A DNA stretch of 64,000 bases from Sandaracinobacteroides sp041675905 (lineage in GTDB: Bacteria; Pseudomonadota; Alphaproteobacteria; Sphingomonadales; Sphingomonadaceae), in the NCBI GenBank assembly GCA_041675905.1, contig JBAYSX010000012.1, forward strand, positions 11,172-75,171. Direction: 5' to 3'. The notes under the pieces were generated by a model. It saw nothing but the letters and a program-made list of their open reading frames with translations, ran no database searches and was not told the DNA's origin. This document shows positions 1-8,781 of the stretch, piece after piece; the stretch's first letter is position 1, and every line of letters starts with the position of its first letter. A program made the translations under genes and the position numbers.

Positions 1-648
1 CTCGTGAAAGGTCAAGCGGCGATTCGCCAACTTGCCGAGGTCATGACCGATCATACGGGTAATCTCCCCGAGATGGCCGGGATATATCCCGACTATCCGG
101 CGCCCATCGTTTGCAATTCCGAAGGTGGCCGCGAGCTGGTCATGGCGCGGTGGGGAATGCCGTCGCCAGCCTTCGCGCTCGAAGGCAAATCGGTCGACAA
201 GGGCGTCACCAACATCCGCAATACGAAAAGCCCGCATTGGCGGCGCTGGCTTGGTCCGCAATCTCGATGTCTCGTTCCGTTCACCTCGTTCAGCGAGCCG
301 GATCAATCGCATGGCGGAGATCGCAAGCCCGTATGGTTCGCACTCAATGAAGACCGACCACTGGCATTCTTCGCCGGCGTCTGGACCCATTGGACATGCG
401 TGCGGAAGAAGGCCGAGGGGGAGATAAGCTGCGACCTGTTCGGCTTCCTGACCACGGAGGCCAATGCCGAGGTCGGCCGCTATCATCCCAAGGCCATGCC
501 GGTGATCCTGACCGAGAAGAATGAGTGGGACCATTGGCTCAACGCGCCATGGGATGAAGTTGCTATGCTCCAGCGCCCATTGCCCGATCATGCGCTGACT
601 ATCGTAGCTAAGGGCGACAAGTCTGACGGAAGCAGTGGGCTTCTATGA
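1..648 (+). CDS. SOS response-associated peptidase (SRAP/YedK/HMCES family), 5' end outside window
   Basis: The frame is open from base 1, so the start lies upstream. SRAP proteins begin with Met-Cys and use that Cys2 to form a covalent link with abasic sites in single-stranded DNA; this Cys is not in the window. Visible family features are the NIRNTKSPHWRRWLGP segment, the RCLVPFTSFSEP segment (counterpart of the family's RCLVP...YEW stretch, holding the conserved Glu) and the YHPKAMPVIL segment carrying the conserved His before MPVIL. The stop overlaps the next gene's ATG (ATGA at 645-648), so the two are probably co-translated. Closeness to an SOS mutagenesis cassette fits a role in damage tolerance. 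The family is clear; the N-terminus cannot be judged. Confidence 0.88.
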   Translation, partial: LVKGQAAIRQLAEVMTDHTGNLPEMAGIYPDYPAPIVCNSEGGRELVMARWGMPSPAFALEGKSVDKGVTNIRNTKSPHWRRWLGPQSRCLVPFTSFSEPDQSHGGDRKPVWFALNEDRPLAFFAGVWTHWTCVRKKAEGEISCDLFGFLTTEANAEVGRYHPKAMPVILTEKNEWDHWLNAPWDEVAMLQRPLPDHALTIVAKGDKSDGSSGLL

Positions 649-1448
649 GCAAACGATTCAAACGCGGCACGCAATGCGGAAGACCGAAATTCCCGCGTCC
701 CGATAAACTCGCCACGCTTCATATCGACACCGATAACGAGCGGTTCGTTTTCACCACCAAGGACATGATCCAGAACCAACTGCGGCGGGACGGTCCCAAG
801 ATCCGTCGATCGTTCGATCTGGTGGCCAGGGACGATATAGCGGCGTGCAGCGCGGTTTTCGGATTGGCGGCGGGGCTGTGTTTTCGGCATCTGCCGCGCT
901 TCGACGACAATGGTTACAAGGCGACGGTGTCCCGGCTGCTGTCGAGTGCGATGAGTACCTATCTGGCGAGCATCGAGGTCGCTCGGCATGGCTATCGGCG
1001 CCAATATGGAATGCTCGCCCGGTCGTTGATCGAGACGATCGCCACCGTGATCGCGATCGCGATCCGGCCCACGGCGCTCGAACAGTTTCACGCCGGAACT
1101 CTGCAATCCACAAAATGCATCGGATGGGCAAAAGAGGTGCTGGAGCCGCTTGGCCTCTATTATGGCATGTTGAGCAATCAGTTCGTTCATATCGGGCCCA
1201 ACCATGCCGCCTTCGAGCCGATCCAACTCTACAAGCCGGAGGATGAAGCCCTCGGCTTCATCGTGAGTTCGATGCGCGGCAATGTCTGGATGTTGTTCCT
1301 GACGGCTGAGCTGGTGTTCCACGATGAGATCGGCAATTGCCGCTACTGGAAGCCGGCGGGCGAAGGCGTGACATTCGATCCGTCGCCGGAAGAACGGCAG
1401 TGGATGTCCAGTTTTCTGATCACGCCAGAGGAGCGAGCATCGGTGTGA
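645..1448 (+). CDS. Hypothetical protein, coupled to the SRAP gene
   Basis: I do not recognise this 267-residue protein. It starts at the ATG inside the SRAP stop (ATGA), which indicates translational coupling. The N-terminal 20 residues are basic. The middle (about 85-185) looks all-helical, with an RSLIETIATVIAI helix followed by YGMLSNQFVHIGP. That arrangement of an R-L-I-E helix and a later S-x-x-x-H resembles DUF5677-like helical proteins, but this is only an impression. No signal peptide, membrane segment or nuclease motif is evident. It is transcribed toward a convergent unknown gene that ends at 1465. A link to DNA damage is suggested only by its neighbours. Confidence 0.7.
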   Translation: MSKRFKRGTQCGRPKFPRPDKLATLHIDTDNERFVFTTKDMIQNQLRRDGPKIRRSFDLVARDDIAACSAVFGLAAGLCFRHLPRFDDNGYKATVSRLLSSAMSTYLASIEVARHGYRRQYGMLARSLIETIATVIAIAIRPTALEQFHAGTLQSTKCIGWAKEVLEPLGLYYGMLSNQFVHIGPNHAAFEPIQLYKPEDEALGFIVSSMRGNVWMLFLTAELVFHDEIGNCRYWKPAGEGVTFDPSPEERQWMSSFLITPEERASV

Positions 1449-1464
1449 CCCGTGCGAGCAAAGA

Positions 1465-2238
1465 TCACCTCGCCAGCAGCGCCCTTGCATTGTGGAGGGC
1501 CGTTTCAACAAAGCGCCGGGTATAGTCAAAGGCAGAAATCGGTTCGGGCTCGTGCGCCTTTCCCGGCGCCATGAGCTTCGTCCCGGCGATGATCTGGAAG
1601 TGGCTCACCTCGATGGGTTCGCCCTCGTGAAAGACGAAAACATCTTCGGTCTCGAAATAATCTGGCGGGATGTCGGCGAAGCTCTGGGCGGCGCTACCTG
1701 GTAGATGCCAACCGATCGCGACCGCGTTTGCCTTCGTTGGAACCAGTTCCCAATGCTTGCCGCTAAGAGATACTTCCTTGACCACGTCAATGTGGACAAG
1801 ACCGGCAGCGTGCGCGGCGAATGTCGCTGCGATCAGATCCAACCAGGGTTCGGGCATTCCGCGTTTGCGCATGTCCTGCAGGCGGCCGTCGATCGCGGGT
1901 TTGACCGCGCCCGGCAGCGGAGAGTCTGTGTCAGGCTGAAGCACCCAGGGCCAGGCAATCTGAAAGGAGCGCGGCACGCCGGCCTGCCGTGCCGCCGTGC
2001 CGATGATGTTGTCGAGCGACTGGAACAGGGCGTTCGCCGCCTCGCAGGCAATAGGCTTTAGCCTTGGAAACAGCTCGCGATTGAAGTGCAGCGCGTAGCG
2101 GTGGCGGCCATCGTCGCCTCTGTCCTGGCGAAGCTGCCATGTCCGGTCATCCTCCCCATAGGCGAGCGCGCGATACTCAGCGATGTGGTGCTGCGCGCGA
2201 TCATACCAGGCTTGGGCATCAGCGAGTTCGTCCGACAT
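1465..2238 (-). CDS. Hypothetical protein divergent from imuA
   Basis: This is an unrecognised 257-residue cytoplasmic protein. A longer open frame runs to 2373, but the ATG at 2236-2238 is the likely start because GGGAGAG lies just before it (plus-strand bases 2241-2247). The N-terminal part (about 1-75) is helical and includes a segment ending ALFQSLDNIIGTAARQAG. This recalls helical proteins with a 'hALDxxv' helix that often occur in accessory DNA, but I cannot name a family. The second half is predicted to be mixed beta strand. The gene faces away from imuA, so the LexA box at 2368 lies in a shared intergenic region and could influence both directions. It converges on the gene ending at 1448. 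Confidence 0.65.
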   Translation of the reverse strand: MSDELADAQAWYDRAQHHIAEYRALAYGEDDRTWQLRQDRGDDGRHRYALHFNRELFPRLKPIACEAANALFQSLDNIIGTAARQAGVPRSFQIAWPWVLQPDTDSPLPGAVKPAIDGRLQDMRKRGMPEPWLDLIAATFAAHAAGLVHIDVVKEVSLSGKHWELVPTKANAVAIGWHLPGSAAQSFADIPPDYFETEDVFVFHEGEPIEVSHFQIIAGTKLMAPGKAHEPEPISAFDYTRRFVETALHNARALLAR

Positions 2239-2367
2239 TTCTCTCCCTTTCGGTTCCGGCGATAGCGGACAGGCGTTTCTTTCCCGTTGCGACAAAAACA
2301 AATGATCGGGTGCGGGACGAGGGTTCGGCGGACATGGGGCGATCAGATTGACTCTCGCCGTTGATGA

Positions 2368-2382
2368 GAACAATTAGAGAAC
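2368..2382 (+). promoter_or_regulatory. LexA box (alphaproteobacterial direct repeat)
   Basis: The sequence is GAAC, seven bases, GAAC. This is the exact inverse complement of the known alphaproteobacterial SOS operator GTTC-N7-GTTC. It lies 37 bases before the imuA ATG and 130 bases before the divergent gene's ATG. Placement directly before an imuA-imuB-dnaE2 cassette is what is known for this regulon, so LexA control is very likely. Confidence 0.9.
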
Positions 2383-2418
2383 ATTTGGACCATTTCAGAT
2401 GTTATCGACTCGACCCTT

Positions 2419-3171
2419 ATGCCCTCAGAAGTTCAGCTTTCCGTCCTCCGCGACCAGATCGCCCGTATCGAATCGGGCGGTAAGCGCGCGTGCGGCGTCC
2501 TGCCGTTCGGGATCGAGACGGTGGACCGTAAGGTGCCCGGTGGCGGCTTGGCCTTGGGCGCGCTGCACGAGGTGGCTGGCGGCGGCAATGGCGCGGTTCA
2601 TGGCGCGGCCGCGGCCCTGTTCGCTGCCGGCATTGCGGCGCGCACATCGGGACAGGTGCTGTGGTGTGTGACCCGGCGCGATCTTTTCGCCCCGGCGCTG
2701 GCGCAGGCGGGCCTTCATCCCGACCGGGTGATCTATGCCGAGGTGGGCGACGAGAAGGCGGTGCTCGCCTGCATGGAGGAAGGTCTGCGCCATGGCGGTC
2801 TGTCGGCCGTGGTCGGCGAACTGGCCCGCCTGCCGATGGTGGCCTCGCGCCGCTTGCAGCTCTGCGCCGAGGAATCCGGCACGATCGCGCTCGCGATCCG
2901 GCGCTGGCGGCGCATGACCGAAGCCGCCGACTTCGGGCAACCGACCGCGAGCATGACCCGCTGGCGCGTCTCCGCCCTCCCGTCCGCGCCTTTGCCGGTG
3001 CCCGGCATCAGCCGGGCACGCTGGCTGGTCGAGCTGATCCGGGCACGCGCCGGCGATTGCGCGGATTTCGAGCTGGAGGCCTGCGATGACGCGGGCCGTC
3101 TCGCTCACCCTGCCGAACTGGCCCACGGACCGGCTGATACGGACACTCGGCGCATCGGCGCCGCCGCCTGA
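2419..3171 (+). CDS. imuA: ImuA, translesion synthesis accessory protein
   Basis: This 250-residue RecA-like accessory protein opens the SOS mutagenesis cassette. The N-terminal layout (RDQIARIESGG, then VLPFGIETVDRKVPGGGLALGALHEVAGGG) is typical of ImuA/SulA-like proteins, which keep the RecA-type GGLxxGxxxE core without a classical Walker A. The later VGELARLPMVASRRLQLCAEESGTIAL stretch corresponds to the RecA core strands. The ATG lies 37 bases after the LexA box. Its end overlaps imuB by 86 bases in another frame, so the two proteins are made from one transcript. In other bacteria ImuA works with ImuB and DnaE2 in damage-induced mutagenesis. Confidence 0.9.
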   Translation: MPSEVQLSVLRDQIARIESGGKRACGVLPFGIETVDRKVPGGGLALGALHEVAGGGNGAVHGAAAALFAAGIAARTSGQVLWCVTRRDLFAPALAQAGLHPDRVIYAEVGDEKAVLACMEEGLRHGGLSAVVGELARLPMVASRRLQLCAEESGTIALAIRRWRRMTEAADFGQPTASMTRWRVSALPSAPLPVPGISRARWLVELIRARAGDCADFELEACDDAGRLAHPAELAHGPADTDTRRIGAAA

Positions 3172-4609
3172 CACCCCGCTGGTGCTGGTCGGTCGTGACG
3201 GCCGCAAGCGGCTGATTCTTGCCTGCAACCCCGCCGCCCGCGCCGAAGGGATCGCGCCGGGGATGGCGGTGGCGAAGGCGCAGGCCCTGGTTGCCGGCCT
3301 CGACGTGCGCGATGCCGATCCGGCGGGCGACGATGCCGCGCTCGAACGCCTCGCGATCTGGGCGCTCAGGCGTTATTCGCCGATCGTCGCCGCCGACCCA
3401 CCCGACGGACTGCGGCTCGACATGGCCGGCGCCTCGCACCTGCTGGGCGGCGAAGAAGGGTTCGTCGCTGATTTCGCCAGGCGACTTGCCGATAGCGGGC
3501 TGACGTCTCGTATCGCCATCGCGCCGACCTATGGCGCGGCCCATGCGCTCGCCCGGTTCGGCAAGGCGCCATCCGCCATCATCCATGATGCCGGTCTGGC
3601 CGCTTCCCTCGCACCGCTGCCGATCGCGGCGCTGCGGCTCGATCCCGCCGCGATCGATGGCCTGCGCCGTCTCGGCGTCGAGAGCATCGGTGAGCTGGCG
3701 GCCATGCCGCGTGCGCCACTCACCCTGCGTTTCGGTCCCGAGGTCGGCCGCAGGCTGGACCAGGCCTTTGGCCGCGCGGCCGAGCCGTTCGAACTGGTCG
3801 AGGCGCCGGAGTTGGTCCGCGTGCGCCGCGCCTTTGCCGAGCCGATCGCGGCGCCCGAGACGCTGGCCCGTTATACCAACAAGCTGGTGACGGCGCTGTG
3901 TGAGGAATTGGAACGCCAGGGCCTCGGCGTGCGGCGGCTCGACCTGCTGTTTCACCGCGTCGATAATCGGATCGAGGCGATCCGCGCCGGCACAGCAAAG
4001 CCGCTGCGCGATGCAAAACGCATGACCAGGCTGCTCTGCGACAAGATCGAGACCGTCGCGCCGGGGTTCGGCATTGAGCTGATGACGCTCACCGCCAGCG
4101 TGGCCGAGCCGCTCGACTATCGCAGCACGGCCACGAGCCTGATCGAGCCCGCCGCGCCCGATCTGTCCGATCTGGTCGATACGCTCGCCAACCGCATGGC
4201 GCATGGGCGGCTCTACCGCTGTGCGCCGACCCAGAGCGAAGTGCCCGAGCGGGGTGTCCGGCAGATCGAGCCGCTCGCCCCGCCCGTGGGCGTGTCCTGG
4301 CCCGCCGACTGGCCGCGTCCCTCGCGCCTGCTCGATCCGCCCGCGCCGGTCGAAGCGATGGCGCTGCTGCCGGATCATCCGCCTGCCAGCTTCACCTGGG
4401 GCGGCGTGCGCCGCCGGGTGAAGCGCGCCGACGGGCCGGAGCGCATCTTCGGGGAGTGGTGGGTACGCGACGGCGAGCTGGCGGCCGTGCGCGATTATTT
4501 CCAGGTCGAAGATGAAGCGGGCGAACGCTTCTGGCTGTTCCGCAGGGGGGACGGCGAAGATCCGAACACCGGCGACCATCGCTGGTATCTGCACGGCATC
4601 TTCGCATGA
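3086..4609 (+). CDS. imuB: ImuB, inactive Y-family polymerase-like adaptor
   Basis: This 507-residue Y-family polymerase homologue lacks polymerase chemistry. The position where DinB has its first catalytic Asp (DMDAFFA) reads LTLPNWPTDRL, and the SxDE region reads GLRLDMAGASHLLGG. The palm, fingers and little-finger order is otherwise recognisable: NPAARAEGIAPGMAVAKAQAL near 47-67 and the thumb-like LRRLGVESIGELAAMP near 190-205. ImuB proteins connect DnaE2 with the beta clamp and ImuA. The start at 3086 overlaps imuA by 86 bases, and the stop overlaps the dnaE2 start as ATGA, so the three genes form one tightly coupled operon. Confidence 0.93.
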   Translation: MTRAVSLTLPNWPTDRLIRTLGASAPPPDTPLVLVGRDGRKRLILACNPAARAEGIAPGMAVAKAQALVAGLDVRDADPAGDDAALERLAIWALRRYSPIVAADPPDGLRLDMAGASHLLGGEEGFVADFARRLADSGLTSRIAIAPTYGAAHALARFGKAPSAIIHDAGLAASLAPLPIAALRLDPAAIDGLRRLGVESIGELAAMPRAPLTLRFGPEVGRRLDQAFGRAAEPFELVEAPELVRVRRAFAEPIAAPETLARYTNKLVTALCEELERQGLGVRRLDLLFHRVDNRIEAIRAGTAKPLRDAKRMTRLLCDKIETVAPGFGIELMTLTASVAEPLDYRSTATSLIEPAAPDLSDLVDTLANRMAHGRLYRCAPTQSEVPERGVRQIEPLAPPVGVSWPADWPRPSRLLDPPAPVEAMALLPDHPPASFTWGGVRRRVKRADGPERIFGEWWVRDGELAAVRDYFQVEDEAGERFWLFRRGDGEDPNTGDHRWYLHGIFA

Positions 4610-7600
4610 GCGGCTATGCGGAACTGCAATGCGCGTCGCATTTCTCGTTCCTGCGCGGGGCATCCTCGGCCGAGGAACTGTTCGCCACCGCCGCCATCCT
4701 CGGCATCGAGGCCTTGGCAATCACCGACCGCAACAGCCTGGCCGGGATCGTGCGCGCCCATGTCGCCGCCAAGGAAACCGGCGTACGCCTCATCGTCGGC
4801 TGCCGGCTGGTCCTCGCCGACGGCACGGACATGACCGTCTATCCGACCGATCGCCCGGCCTATGCCCGGCTCTCCCGGCTGCTCTCGGTCGGCAAGGCCC
4901 GCGCCGGCAAGGCGAAGTGCGAATTGCACTGGGACGATCTGGCCGATTGGGGCGAAGGGCTGATCGCCATGCTCGCGCCCGATGCGGCCGACGATCTGAC
5001 CGCGCTGCGCCTGCGCCGTCTTGCCGGCCTCTTTCCGGACCGCTGCTATATGGCGCTGACCCTGCGCCGGAGACCGCGCGATTTCCTGCGCCTGCATGAT
5101 CTGGTGAACATGGCGGCGCAGGCCGGTGTACCGACTGTCGCCACCAACGATGTCCTGTTCCATGCCCCCGATCGCCGGATGCTTCAGGATGTGATGACCT
5201 GCATCCGCGAGGGGCGATCCATCGACGATGTCGGCTTCGCCAAGAACCGCCATGCCGATCGCTACCTGAAGCCACCGCAAGAAATGGCCCGGCTGTTCCG
5301 GCTCTGGCCCGAGGCGGTCGCGCGATCGGTTGAACTGGCCCAGCGCTGTCGGTTCAGCCTCGACGAACTGGCCTATCAATATCCGCATGAAGTGGTCGAC
5401 GATGGCCTGACAGCGCAGGCGACGCTGGCGAAGCGCACCTGGGCGGGCGCTGCCGACCGCTATCCCGAAGGCCTTCCTGATGAAGTGGTCGATACGCTGC
5501 GCCACGAGCTGCGGCTGATCGAGACGCTCGATTATGCGCCCTATTTCCTGACGGTCGATGCGATCGTTCGCTTCGCCCGGTCGCAGGGCATCTTGTGCCA
5601 GGGGCGCGGCTCGGCCGCCAACAGCGCGGTCTGCTATGTACTCGGCATCACCTCGATCGATCCTTCGCGCAACAGTCTGTTGTTCGAGCGCTTCGTCTCG
5701 GCCGAACGGCGCGAGCCGCCCGACATCGATGTCGATTTCGAGCACCAACGCCGCGAAGAGGTGATCCAGTGGGTCTATGAGACCTATGGCCGTCACCGCG
5801 CGGCGCTGTGTTCGACCGTCATCCGCTACCGCGCCAAGGGCGCGCTGCGCGACGTCGGCAAGGCGATGGGCCTGCCTGAGGATATGATAGCGCTCCTGTC
5901 CTCGCAGATATGGGGCTGGTCGACGGAGGGCGCCGAGCCAAAACATGCCGAGGAACTGAACCTCAACCTCGACGATCGCCGGCTGCGGCTCACCCTCGAT
6001 CTCGCCCGCCAGCTTATCGGCACCCCGCGCCACCTCTCGCAGCATCCCGGCGGTTTCGTGCTGACCGAAGATCGCCTCGACGAACTGGTCCCGATCGAAC
6101 CGGCGGCGATGGAAGACCGCCAGGTCATCGAATGGGACAAGGATGACGTCGATGCGCTGAAGATGATGAAGGTCGACGTGCTGGCGCTGGGAATGCTCTC
6201 GGCCATGCGGCGCGGGTTCGACCTGCTGCGCGAGCATAAGGGCATCGACCTCGATCTGGCGTCCATCCCGGCCGAAGATCCGCGCACCTATGCGATGATC
6301 CGCAAGGCCGACACGCTCGGCACCTTCCAGATCGAGAGCCGGGCCCAGATGGCGATGCTGCCGCGGATCAAGCCGCGCACCTATTATGATCTGGTCATCC
6401 AGGTCGCGATCGTGCGTCCGGGCCCGATCCAGGGCGATATGGTTCACCCATACCTCCGGCGACGTGAAGGGCAGGAGAAGGTCGATTTCCCGACGCCCGA
6501 ACTGGAGAGGGCGCTGGGCAAGACGCTTGGTGTGCCGCTCTTCCAGGAACAGGCGATGCAGGTGGCGATGGTCTGCGCCGGCTTCAGCGCCGCCGAGGCC
6601 GACCAGCTTCGCCGCGCGATGGCGACGTTCAAGCACACGGGAGGCGTCGTCAATTTCCGTGAGCGGTTGATGAGCGGTATGGTCGAGCGCGGATACACGG
6701 AGGAGTTCGCCGAGAAGATCATCGGCCAGCTCGAAGGGTTCGGCAGCTACGGTTTCCCCGAATCCCATGCGGCGAGCTTCGCGCTGATCGCCTACGCCAG
6801 CGCCTGGCTTAAATGCTGGCACCCGGATGTATTTTGCGCCGCACTGCTCAACAGTCAGCCGATGGGCTTTTACGCGCCCGCGCAGATCGTGCGCGACGCG
6901 CAGAGTCACGGCGTCGAGGTCCGCCCGGTGTGCATCAACGCCTCGCGCTGGGACTGCACGCTGGAACCGACCCATGACAATCGCTTTGCGGTCCGGCTCG
7001 GCTTTACCCTCGTGTCGGGTCTCGCCAATGCCGACGCTGCCGCGATCGTTGCGGCGCGTGCCGGTCAGCCCTTTGCCGACATCGACGATCTCTGGCGCCG
7101 GGCTGGCGTTCCGTCTTCCGCGCTGGTGAAGCTCGCTGAAGCCGATGCGTTCCGCCCGGCCTTCGGGCAGGCGAGACGGGAGGCGCTATGGGCGATCAAG
7201 GCCCTGCGCGATGAGCCGCTGCCGCTGTTTGCCGCGACGGCCAATAACGATGGCCGTCCGCCTGCCGAGATCGTCGAGGAGGCGGTCAGTCTGAAGGCGA
7301 TGACGGCGGGGCGCGAGGTGGTGGAAGACTATGCCCATGTCGGTCTGACACTGCGCCAGCATCCGGTTTCATTCTTGCGCGCCGATCTCACGCGCGAACG
7401 CTTCCTCTCCTGCGCCGAGGCGAACGGGCTGAAGGATGGTCGGTCGGTCCGCACCGCCGGGCTGGTGCTTGTCCGCCAGCGGCCGGGCAGCGCAAAGAAC
7501 GTCACCTTCATCACCATCGAGGACGAGACCGGTATCGCCAATCTCATTATGTGGCCGGATCTCTATGAGAAGCAGCGTAGGATCGTGCTCACCGCGACGA

Positions 7601-7776
7601 TGCTGGGCCTGCAAGGGGTGATGCAGCGTGAGGGCGAAGTGATCCACCTCATCTGCGCGCGGCTGTTCGATCTGACGCCGATTCTGGCGGGCCTTGGCGA
7701 GCGCGAATCCAAAGCAGATTCCACTGGCCGATCGGTCGCCCCCAGTCTCCGTTTGAAGTCGCGAAACTTCCACTGA
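4606..7776 (+). CDS. dnaE2: Error-prone DNA polymerase DnaE2 (ImuC)
   Basis: This 1056-residue C-family polymerase is of normal DnaE2 length. The N-terminus is a PHP domain (CASHFSFLRGASSAEELFATA near 10-30; ITDRNSLAGI near 44). The catalytic palm has PPDIDVDF (acidic residues at about 373-377), GRGSAANSAVCYVLGIT just before it, and HPGGFVL further on. An OB-fold (TAGLVLVRQRPG, then ITIEDETGIANLIMWP) lies near the C-terminus, and the protein ends in the usual basic KSRNFH tail. It carries out translesion synthesis with ImuA and ImuB after SOS induction. It is distinct from the replicative DnaE, which is not in the window. It is the last gene before the tRNA-Arg boundary. Confidence 0.96.
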   Translation: MSGYAELQCASHFSFLRGASSAEELFATAAILGIEALAITDRNSLAGIVRAHVAAKETGVRLIVGCRLVLADGTDMTVYPTDRPAYARLSRLLSVGKARAGKAKCELHWDDLADWGEGLIAMLAPDAADDLTALRLRRLAGLFPDRCYMALTLRRRPRDFLRLHDLVNMAAQAGVPTVATNDVLFHAPDRRMLQDVMTCIREGRSIDDVGFAKNRHADRYLKPPQEMARLFRLWPEAVARSVELAQRCRFSLDELAYQYPHEVVDDGLTAQATLAKRTWAGAADRYPEGLPDEVVDTLRHELRLIETLDYAPYFLTVDAIVRFARSQGILCQGRGSAANSAVCYVLGITSIDPSRNSLLFERFVSAERREPPDIDVDFEHQRREEVIQWVYETYGRHRAALCSTVIRYRAKGALRDVGKAMGLPEDMIALLSSQIWGWSTEGAEPKHAEELNLNLDDRRLRLTLDLARQLIGTPRHLSQHPGGFVLTEDRLDELVPIEPAAMEDRQVIEWDKDDVDALKMMKVDVLALGMLSAMRRGFDLLREHKGIDLDLASIPAEDPRTYAMIRKADTLGTFQIESRAQMAMLPRIKPRTYYDLVIQVAIVRPGPIQGDMVHPYLRRREGQEKVDFPTPELERALGKTLGVPLFQEQAMQVAMVCAGFSAAEADQLRRAMATFKHTGGVVNFRERLMSGMVERGYTEEFAEKIIGQLEGFGSYGFPESHAASFALIAYASAWLKCWHPDVFCAALLNSQPMGFYAPAQIVRDAQSHGVEVRPVCINASRWDCTLEPTHDNRFAVRLGFTLVSGLANADAAAIVAARAGQPFADIDDLWRRAGVPSSALVKLAEADAFRPAFGQARREALWAIKALRDEPLPLFAATANNDGRPPAEIVEEAVSLKAMTAGREVVEDYAHVGLTLRQHPVSFLRADLTRERFLSCAEANGLKDGRSVRTAGLVLVRQRPGSAKNVTFITIEDETGIANLIMWPDLYEKQRRIVLTATMLGLQGVMQREGEVIHLICARLFDLTPILAGLGERESKADSTGRSVAPSLRLKSRNFH

Positions 7777-7860
7777 GCCAGGGGCCACGGAGCACTCCGC
7801 CTCCGGCGAGAATCGCCGCACCGGCTACACATTGAATTTAAAGGATTTTCTCAAAAATCG

Positions 7861-7885
7861 CTGCTTCCGTGGCTGCTTCCGTGAG
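7861..7885. repeat. TTCCG-type repeat, copy 1
   Basis: The unit TGCTTCCGTG occurs twice in a row here. A close relative stands at 8072-8095. Both copies lie at the same distance (about 165 bases) left of a tRNA-Arg 5' end, namely 8025 for this copy and 8237 for the other. This may be what is left of an element's end, but no integrase sequence can be recognised. Confidence 0.5.
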
Positions 7886-7948
7886 CGAAACAGGAGAAAA
7901 TACCGGATGCTGGCCTTCGCCTAAGTAGCTGATTTTTTTGAAGAAATT

Positions 7949-8025
<77 letters not shown>

Positions 8026-8071
8026 TTACCGACCCCCGTAGTTGGGGGCATAAAAATCGTCAATCTGCCGA

Positions 8072-8095
8072 CTGCTTCCGTGGTGCTTCCGCGAG
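8072..8095. repeat. TTCCG-type repeat, copy 2
   Basis: This is a near copy of the 7861 repeat (TGCTTCCGTGGTGCTTCCGC) displaced by 211 bases. This almost equals the 212-base offset between the two tRNA 5' ends, so the two repeat-plus-tRNA units appear to be duplicated. The sequence between each repeat and its tRNA is not obviously similar. Confidence 0.5.
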
Positions 8096-8190
8096 GCTTT
8101 TGCCTCAAATCACCGCTTCCACCATTATCGACCTAACCTCTTGTTACTTCAATCCTTTTTTGCCACCATCTCGCCCGGAAGACAGCTTGA

Positions 8191-8240
<50 letters not shown>

Positions 8241-8274
8241 GAGGGTCGGTCCATGCGCGGCGGGAGGGGGAAAG

Positions 8275-8781
8275 TCAAGGACGGATTATCAGTAAGTCCC
8301 CGACGGTCAGACGGGGAACGAGGTCGATCAGGCGGGTGAGGGGGATCGCGATGCAGCCTTCGGTAGGGCTGAAATCCGGAGAGGTGGCGTGCCAGAATAT
8401 GGCGCTGCCAGCGCCCCGGACCGGAGGCTGATTGTGGGCTAATGTGATAATGATGTTGTAGACATGGTCGTCCCGCCAAAGCTTCTCGGCGGAAAATTTA
8501 TGGGGATGGCGGACGGGGCGGTTATAAGCGGGGTCGGCGGGATCATCGCTCCAGCCGTCATCAGGGCGGAGCCAGCGCCAGGGAAGTGCCGTGCGGGGTG
8601 GAGCTACGCGGTCAGGGCGAAGTAAAGCGCCGAGGATAGGCCACTCACCGATCGGTGTAGCGCCATCGCCTTCGCGTTTTGCTCCGGCGGCGATCGCACC
8701 GCTGCGCCCGATGGCGCAAGGGACGGTTTCGCCGAAGGCTGTCAGCGTGCGCGCGGTGCAATCGACCCGTAACTTTTCCAT
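8275..8781 (-). CDS. L,D-transpeptidase-like protein (YkuD domain)
   Basis: This 168-residue protein matches the short YkuD-type proteins of alphaproteobacteria. The catalytic region reads IFWHATSPDFSPTEGCIAIP, giving a His and a Cys in the expected spacing with S/TxGC before the strand. It has no obvious signal peptide at the ATG used, which is unusual for an enzyme that cross-links peptidoglycan or anchors proteins to it in the periplasm. Either the start is elsewhere or export is non-standard. The ATG overlaps the ribA stop by one base (TAATG), so the gene is co-translated with ribA and xth on the minus strand. Confidence 0.8.
   Translation of the reverse strand: MEKLRVDCTARTLTAFGETVPCAIGRSGAIAAGAKREGDGATPIGEWPILGALLRPDRVAPPRTALPWRWLRPDDGWSDDPADPAYNRPVRHPHKFSAEKLWRDDHVYNIIITLAHNQPPVRGAGSAIFWHATSPDFSPTEGCIAIPLTRLIDLVPRLTVGDLLIIRP

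Noticed and set aside
4495..6975. Minus-strand open frame of 826 codons opposite dnaE2
   Set aside because: Mirror frame of a GC-rich real gene; dnaE2 on the plus strand has full family motifs.
8034..8049. CCCCC/GGGGG hairpin just before tRNA-Arg as a terminator or attenuator
   Set aside because: Only five pairs, and it lies between the promoter-like hexamer and the tRNA; no T run.
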